Below are positions 59,475-64,000 of a stretch of 64,000 nucleotides of DNA, piece after piece. Location of the stretch: positions 30,700,231 to 30,764,230 of the forward strand of contig CM065817.1 of assembly GCA_033398695.1 (NCBI GenBank), in the 5' to 3' direction. The notes beneath the pieces are model-generated. The model made no database searches and was not told the origin of the DNA. It saw only the letters and a list, made by a program, of their open reading frames with translations. Both the position numbers and the translations under genes were made by a program. This DNA comes from Orobanche coerulescens. Taxonomy: Eukaryota > Streptophyta > Magnoliopsida > Lamiales > Orobanchaceae. Within the stretch, counting starts at the first letter, position 1. Each line of letters begins with the position of its first letter.

Positions 59475-61406
59475 TGTAATATCCGTAACTTTCTTTTTTT
59501 TAGCAGTTTCCATTTTGGTGTATTTGTATTTTTATCGACTCGCTTGTAACCGTTTCGACATTGTGAATCTAGTTTATTCTTGGAGTTTTTCCATTTGGAC
59601 GAGCTTTGGTGATGTTTTCACGTGATTTCATTTTATGACATGTTTTGCCGTATGAACGTTAAATTCTCGTAAAACTCGTTTGTTTTCATTGTTTCTTGGT
59701 TTGTACAAGTTCGTATGGTTGAGTTGGTCATGTTGAGACTTTCGGTTTGTAAACCCGACGTCGTTTCGTGACTTTTGGTCACTTGGGCCATTTTTGTAAT
59801 TTCCTATAAGTTTAGGGAATTTCTTATTCGTTGTCGTATTTCGGATTCCCAGGTAGTCGGAATGATGTTTTCTTGTGATGGTTAGACTCATCATCGAATA
59901 CTCTTCGTAGTCGTATTTTTCGTTCGATAGCAGGTCCGGGTTTCGGGGTCGTCCGGAATCGTTTGGACAAGAATGCTGAATCGGCCGTCGAGGGTGTTAC
60001 GGCCGTAACACCCGTGGTTACTGCCGTAAGTTGGCCATGTTACGGCCGTAAGTATCCCCTATTACTGTCAGAATGACTGCTTTAAAACAATGCGCGAGGT
60101 CAACACCTCATTTTTCTATCTCTTCTTTCGTTTTCTTCACGGGGCGACTCCATAGGGCGATTCCACCAGTATTGCTCGGAAATTCTTCGTATTCCATCAC
60201 CGTAGATTCGTGCTAACATATCACCATCAGTGTAATCATCCTCCATCGTCCGAATCTTTCTTCAGGAACCCTAACTTGTATAAATTGGGGGCTTTTCGGG
60301 TTTTTCGTGATTGATTCCGAATTGTTCATGTATGTTGCGAAATTTCTTACCGATTGTTGTTATTGGGTGATTCCCAATTCGTTTCTTCGAATTAATCCGT
60401 GAATTGTTGATACGGGGAGATTTTGCGTAAACCCTTGCCCGTATCGATTGAACGCCTATTGTCGTGAATTGTAATCGGGGTTATGGGAGTATTCCTTTTG
60501 ATTTTTGATGTCCGTTGGGACTGAGTTACGTTAATTCTTCGTTAGGAACCGTCGCCTTCCACTCGGATCATCCGTAGTCGTTTTTCACTTCCGATTCTTC
60601 GAAGATGTCACAAAGGCAAGTACTTTACATTTGTTTACATGTTCTAGTATTTGAATTATGGTTGTATCGTGGTTGTTGTGGATGGATATGTGTATGTTCA
60701 CCTAAGGACGGTCCGACGGGGCCTCTAGGGATACGTATTGCCGTGAGTGTGCGTATCGTGAACTATGGTTAGCCACCCAGGGATGTCCGACGGGGCTCTG
60801 CGGGGTACGGTGGCCGTGAGTCTCGTACCAACGGTTAACTTTGAATTGTGATTTGTTGGAGATAATGTGTTATGTGATTGTACATTGTAAATATTCCGGA
60901 ATATAAAACGTTTTCAAAAATGATTTTTGGTGCATTATTCATGTGATTAGAATGTAGTTCAAATGGATTGTACTTGTACTAGCAGTTGTCGCTAACCCCT
61001 TAAATGGGGGAAATACTTTTTGTATTTCAGGTATCGATCGTGGGGACAAGCAAGCACTCGAGCCGTATGAGGATGATGGGCAAGCATGATACTGTTCAGT
61101 GGTTGATTATCAGTGTTCTGTTCTGTCGGTTATTATTGACGTCTTATTTTGGGATTTCTGTATTATAAAATTTGTTTAAGTACTAGAGTACTTCCTTTTT
61201 AAAATTATTAATGATGTATTCCCGTTTTGGGAAATGGATTTGATTTCAGATTTTATTCGTCGGATTGTAGTCTTTTATTTGAATTGTCGTGTTATTGATG
61301 ATTGTTTGTCGTTGTCGAATGTCTTGTTGGTACGTTAGTCTGGTGGATTCCACAGAGTGGGGTCCACGTCGCTGTAATATGCCCTGAATGTCTTGGGGGT
61401 GTTACA
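59475..61406 (+). mobile_element. D 3' LTR
   Basis: 1932 bp, nearly identical to the 5' LTR. Palindromes at 59997, 60018 and 60040; TATA-like TTTAAAAC at 60081. Confidence 0.93.
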
Positions 61407-62552
61407 ATGCAGAAGTGAGAAATGGATGAAATGTCGGCCGATCGATGTATAGGGTTTTACATACCCTTTAGTTATTAGGTTAAATTCATTTGAGCCCTCA
61501 ACTTTCCACAGCATTTCATTTTTGGCCCCAGTCAGCTTTTGATTCCTCCAATTTGACCCCAGTCAACTTTAAAACTTCAATTCAGTCTTAATTTTGACCA
61601 AGACATCAAAATGTCAACCTTCAATTAATATTAATAATTAATCTGAAATTATGCATATATATTTTAATTTCAGTCATTATATCGTAATATTTTATAATGA
61701 TTAAATTATTATATGTAGACTTTATCGAGGAGTTACGGGCTTAGGATTGTGAGTCGAGCATCTTCATTTCAAGTCAGAGATCATCATTAATTCAGGTGGG
61801 AATTTTCACTACCACTTTAATTGCTTTAGTTGGACTGTGTATGTGATGTTCTATTCATGTTTAAAAATTTTATGCACGTTGTAAATCAGGCTAACCTGTT
61901 TTCGTGTAAGAGGCTATCTTAAGATATATGTTGTTGCGGGGACACCTGCGCAACCTCAATATTCACATGCGTGCTCCATTCATGTTATGTGGTATTGTGT
62001 GTATGTTTGATGTTGTTGCGGGGGCACCCGCGCAACCTCAATATTCGTGTATGCGTGCTCCATTCATGCTATACGTAATATTGTGAGTATGCATTGACGT
62101 TGAGGAAAAATATGATAGATTATTCATGTTATGCTTTCCATGAGATTGTATATTACTGTGATCAGTGTGATTTCCACGAGCTGAAGGAAGCTCACCCCCA
62201 CCTTTATTGATCCCGCAGGTTGAACCGAGCCGGATGAACGAAGGACCGATCCGAGAGGGCATATGAAAAAAGAATTTATTACATGATTTTTATTTTATGT
62301 CTAATGTTTTGAAACTCACTTTGGGACACGTTGATTTGAAAATTTTAAATTATGATTTATTTTTCCGCCGCAAAATTTTACTTCGTATCTATGATGAAAT
62401 ATTACCTTATTTTAAGGTATTTAATTTTTATATCATTGTAGCGACTCGACTTTGTAGGCGAGAATTTTTATATTCTCAAGAAAATTATTTTTGTAAAAAT
62501 TACCTTTTTATTTATTTTCCCAATATTTACCCTAGAAAGTCGAGGCGTTACA
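61407..62552 (+). mobile_element. F 3' LTR, distal part
   Basis: Resumes with ATGCAGAAGTGAG (D's target duplication), matches 42947-44052 and ends GAGGCGTTACA at 62552. Short ORFs here are LTR sequence shared with 43570-44035. Confidence 0.88.
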
Positions 62553-62557
62553 TATAA

Positions 62558-62639
62558 ATAAAGGCCTTTAACCCTCATAAAAAGACACATTATTCTTCTT
62601 CTCTTTCATTTTCTCTCTTTTTCTCTTAAGTAGATAACA
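62558..62639 (+). mobile_element. E 3' LTR, distal part
   Basis: ATAAAGGCCTTTAACCCTCA to GATAACA matches 28414-28501. Together with the TATAA duplicated at F's flanks it re-forms the box TATAAATAAAGGC. F therefore inserted into this TATA box. Confidence 0.8.
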
Positions 62640-62697
62640 TTTAACAAGATCTCTGTTGCCAGCAATCTCTTACATAAAATATAAGGGATGTCGAGTA

Positions 62698-62744
<47 letters not shown>

Positions 62745-62802
62745 TAAGTACAATAAGATAGGAAATTTCAACACTCATATAGAAGGTTAACTCTTTAATA
62801 GG
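62640..62802. repeat. Unassigned AT-rich stretch with (TA)n
   Basis: (TA)n of about 20 units at 62702-62740. The rest shows no ORF and no match to other parts of the window. It does not look like a continuation of copia E1. Confidence 0.7.
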
Positions 62803-63898
62803 AATTAAAATTTTTACGTCCCATTTCTAAAATATCCCACATGAGTTGTTCTCTCCAATTACGTTCCAATTTTTGGCTAACTGTATAATTACATTTCAGT
62901 TGCTGGAAAATATCAAAACGATGTCATTTTTTTTTCACGTGGACTCCAACATTGGGGGTTTCCAGGCTCGGCGCTGAGGTGAATCTACGTGGCACTTTTC
63001 TATGACGCTTTTGGAAAATATAAAAATTTACGGGGCGTACAAAATTATTCCGACTCTGAAATAAAAAATGAAAAAAAAATAAAAAACTGAATAAACAAGA
63101 TTTTTTTTCTTGAAAAAATCATCAAAAGAAAATCTGAAAATTCAATAAAAAATCAACTATTTTTTCAGATTCTATATTTCTCTTTAATTTTAATAATTAG
63201 ACAATTTGGAAAATATTAAAAGAATAAAAATAACCTGAAAAGCAAAAAATATTTTTGAAAAAATCACCAGAATACTAAAAAAATAAATACAAAAATTCCA
63301 AAAGAACCATTGAATGCGCGATCGAAACAAAAAATAAAATTCCAAAAAAATTAACCGAACATTCAATGGCTCTTTTTGGAAATTTTAGATTTTATTTTTT
63401 ATTATAGTTTTTGGATGAATTTTTCAAAAAAAAAATCTTGCTTTTTCAATTTTGTGTTCTTTCTCTATTTTTACATTTATTATATATCTTTTGATTTGTC
63501 TGTTAAAATAAAGAGATATAAAACAAAATCTGAAAAATTAGTTAGTTATTTAGTTTTTTTTTTAATTTGCATATCTTCTATTTTGATTGGATTTATCAAA
63601 AATTACTGTTTTTTTTTTGGATTTTTATTTTCATTTCAAATTTCGGAATATATTTTTTTACGTCCCATAACTTTTCATAAACATCCCAGAAAATGCCACG
63701 TAGATCGACCTCACGGAAATCCCCAATTATGGAGTAGACGTGGACGAAAACGATTTCGTTTTGATAATTTCCGGTGATTGAACATAACTGAGACGTAAAT
63801 TGTACACAGCCAAAAATTAGAATGTAATTAGAAAATATAATTTTTGTTTGAGGTTTTTGGAAAAAGTAAAAAGTTATGGGAGATAAAAGATTTTATTC
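62803..63898. mobile_element. Foldback element with ~0.5-kb inverted arms
   Basis: The left arm (ATTAAAATTTTTACGTCCCA, AATTTTTGGCT, TCAAAACGATGTC, GAATCTACGTGGCA) recurs inverted on the right (GCCACGTAGATCGACC, ACGATTTCGTTTTGA, AGCCAAAAATTAGAATG, GAGATAAAAGATTTTATTC). The symmetry runs to the centre: CCAAAAGAACCATTGAATG (about 63298-63317) pairs with CATTCAATGGCTCTTTTTGG (about 63360-63379), leaving a ~40-bp loop near 63340. There is no coding capacity; the 133-codon ORF at 63376-63777 lies within the AT-rich arm. This is a foldback or long-TIR MITE-like element. The borders are approximate and no target duplication was identified. Confidence 0.75.
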
Positions 63899-64000
63899 TC
63901 CTCTCTATATTGACAACACCTTAATTAATCCAAACTAGCAACCAAAGTACCAACCAAATTAATGAAATATTAGTATCGAGTATATATCTATATATATATA
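63899..64000. other. AT-rich window end, nothing recognised
   Basis: About 100 bp of AT-rich sequence ending in ATATATA repeats; no feature seen. Confidence 0.6.

Larger units (their letters stand above)
52584..61406 (+). mobile_element. Element D, full-length chromovirus (TSD ATGCA)
   Basis: 8823 bp with LTRs of 1942 and 1932 bp and exact flanks ATGCA (52579-52583, 61407-61411). It belongs to the same family as A but carries a different U3 palindrome cassette. It is the best-preserved element in the window, although gag and the 5' half of pol have stops and frameshifts. Confidence 0.95.
34020..62552 (+). mobile_element. Element F, chromovirus, composite (TSD TATAA)
   Basis: Plus-strand chromovirus with ~2.8-kb LTRs. 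The 5' LTR is 34020-35380 plus 42643-44052, the interior 44053-50927, the 3' LTR 50928-52583 plus 61407-62552. The flanks TATAA at 34015-34019 and 62553-62557 match exactly. G (with H inside) sits in the 5' LTR, J in the leader and D in the 3' LTR. Its proteins diverge from A, B and D, so it is a separate family. Confidence 0.92.

Noticed and set aside
62640..62802. Continuation of copia E1 after E's 3' LTR
   Set aside because: Expected if E had inserted cleanly in E1, but no pre-integrase or integrase sequence is readable here and the flanks of E do not match.
63376..63777. 133-codon ORF rich in Phe and Ser
   Set aside because: Product of AT-rich inverted arm sequence in the foldback element; composition-driven, no domain.
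1..64000. Host genes, tRNA, rRNA
   Set aside because: No ORF or RNA-like fold outside transposable elements could be supported; all long ORFs belong to gag-pol or to strands opposite them.

Overview
The window is intergenic heterochromatin from a large, transposon-rich flowering-plant genome, probably a eudicot. I found no host gene, tRNA, rRNA or CRISPR array. Nearly every base belongs to LTR retrotransposons nested inside one another. Most are Ty3/gypsy chromoviruses of the Tekay/Del type: gag, then protease, reverse transcriptase (RT), RNase H, integrase and a C-terminal chromodomain, with primer-binding sites of the initiator-Met tRNA kind (TGGTATCRGAG). Two Ty1/copia relics, a small CACTA transposon and a long foldback element complete the set. 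Element letters and family assignments are mine, read from the sequence without database searches.

Left block (1-27103). Element B (chromovirus, + strand) is interrupted by three insertions in its LTRs. Its 5' LTR holds element A (636-8918, chromovirus, - strand), which is itself split by LTR fragment X (1-635), and a 2.0-kb solo LTR, K (8955-10967). Its 3' LTR holds C (18442-27073, - strand), an element with two 2.9-kb LTRs and a 2.8-kb non-coding interior (LARD-like). B lies in a copia gag-protease relic, E1 (27104 to about 28375).

Right block (about 28370-62639). A decayed copia element, E, carries a 687-bp CACTA element in its RNase H region and has chromovirus F (34020-62552, TSD TATAA) inserted in its 3' LTR TATA box. 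F's 5' LTR contains solo LTR G (35381-42642), which contains H (37272-41395), a gag-only element with two 928-bp LTRs. F's leader contains copia-type solo LTR J (44891-46379). F's 3' LTR contains D (52584-61406, TSD ATGCA), the most complete chromovirus here, with a 655-codon open frame for RNase H, integrase and chromodomain. The end of the window has a (TA)n tract and a ~1.1-kb inverted-repeat foldback element (about 62803-63898).

The coding regions are broken by nonsense codons and small frameshifts. Exceptions are D's 3' pol ORF and a 204-codon ORF upstream of gag in F.

The strongest non-coding pattern is in the LTRs. Just upstream of the TATA box, U3 carries arrays of CpG-rich 12-bp palindromes (TAGCGYRCGCTA or TTACGGCCGTAA) whose starts are 20-24 bp apart, about two helical turns. 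The two palindrome types appear to have been exchanged between related LTRs (A versus D; X versus C/G). The same LTRs carry a likely GC-AG intron in the transcribed leader. A conserved hairpin lies between the pol stop and the polypurine tract.
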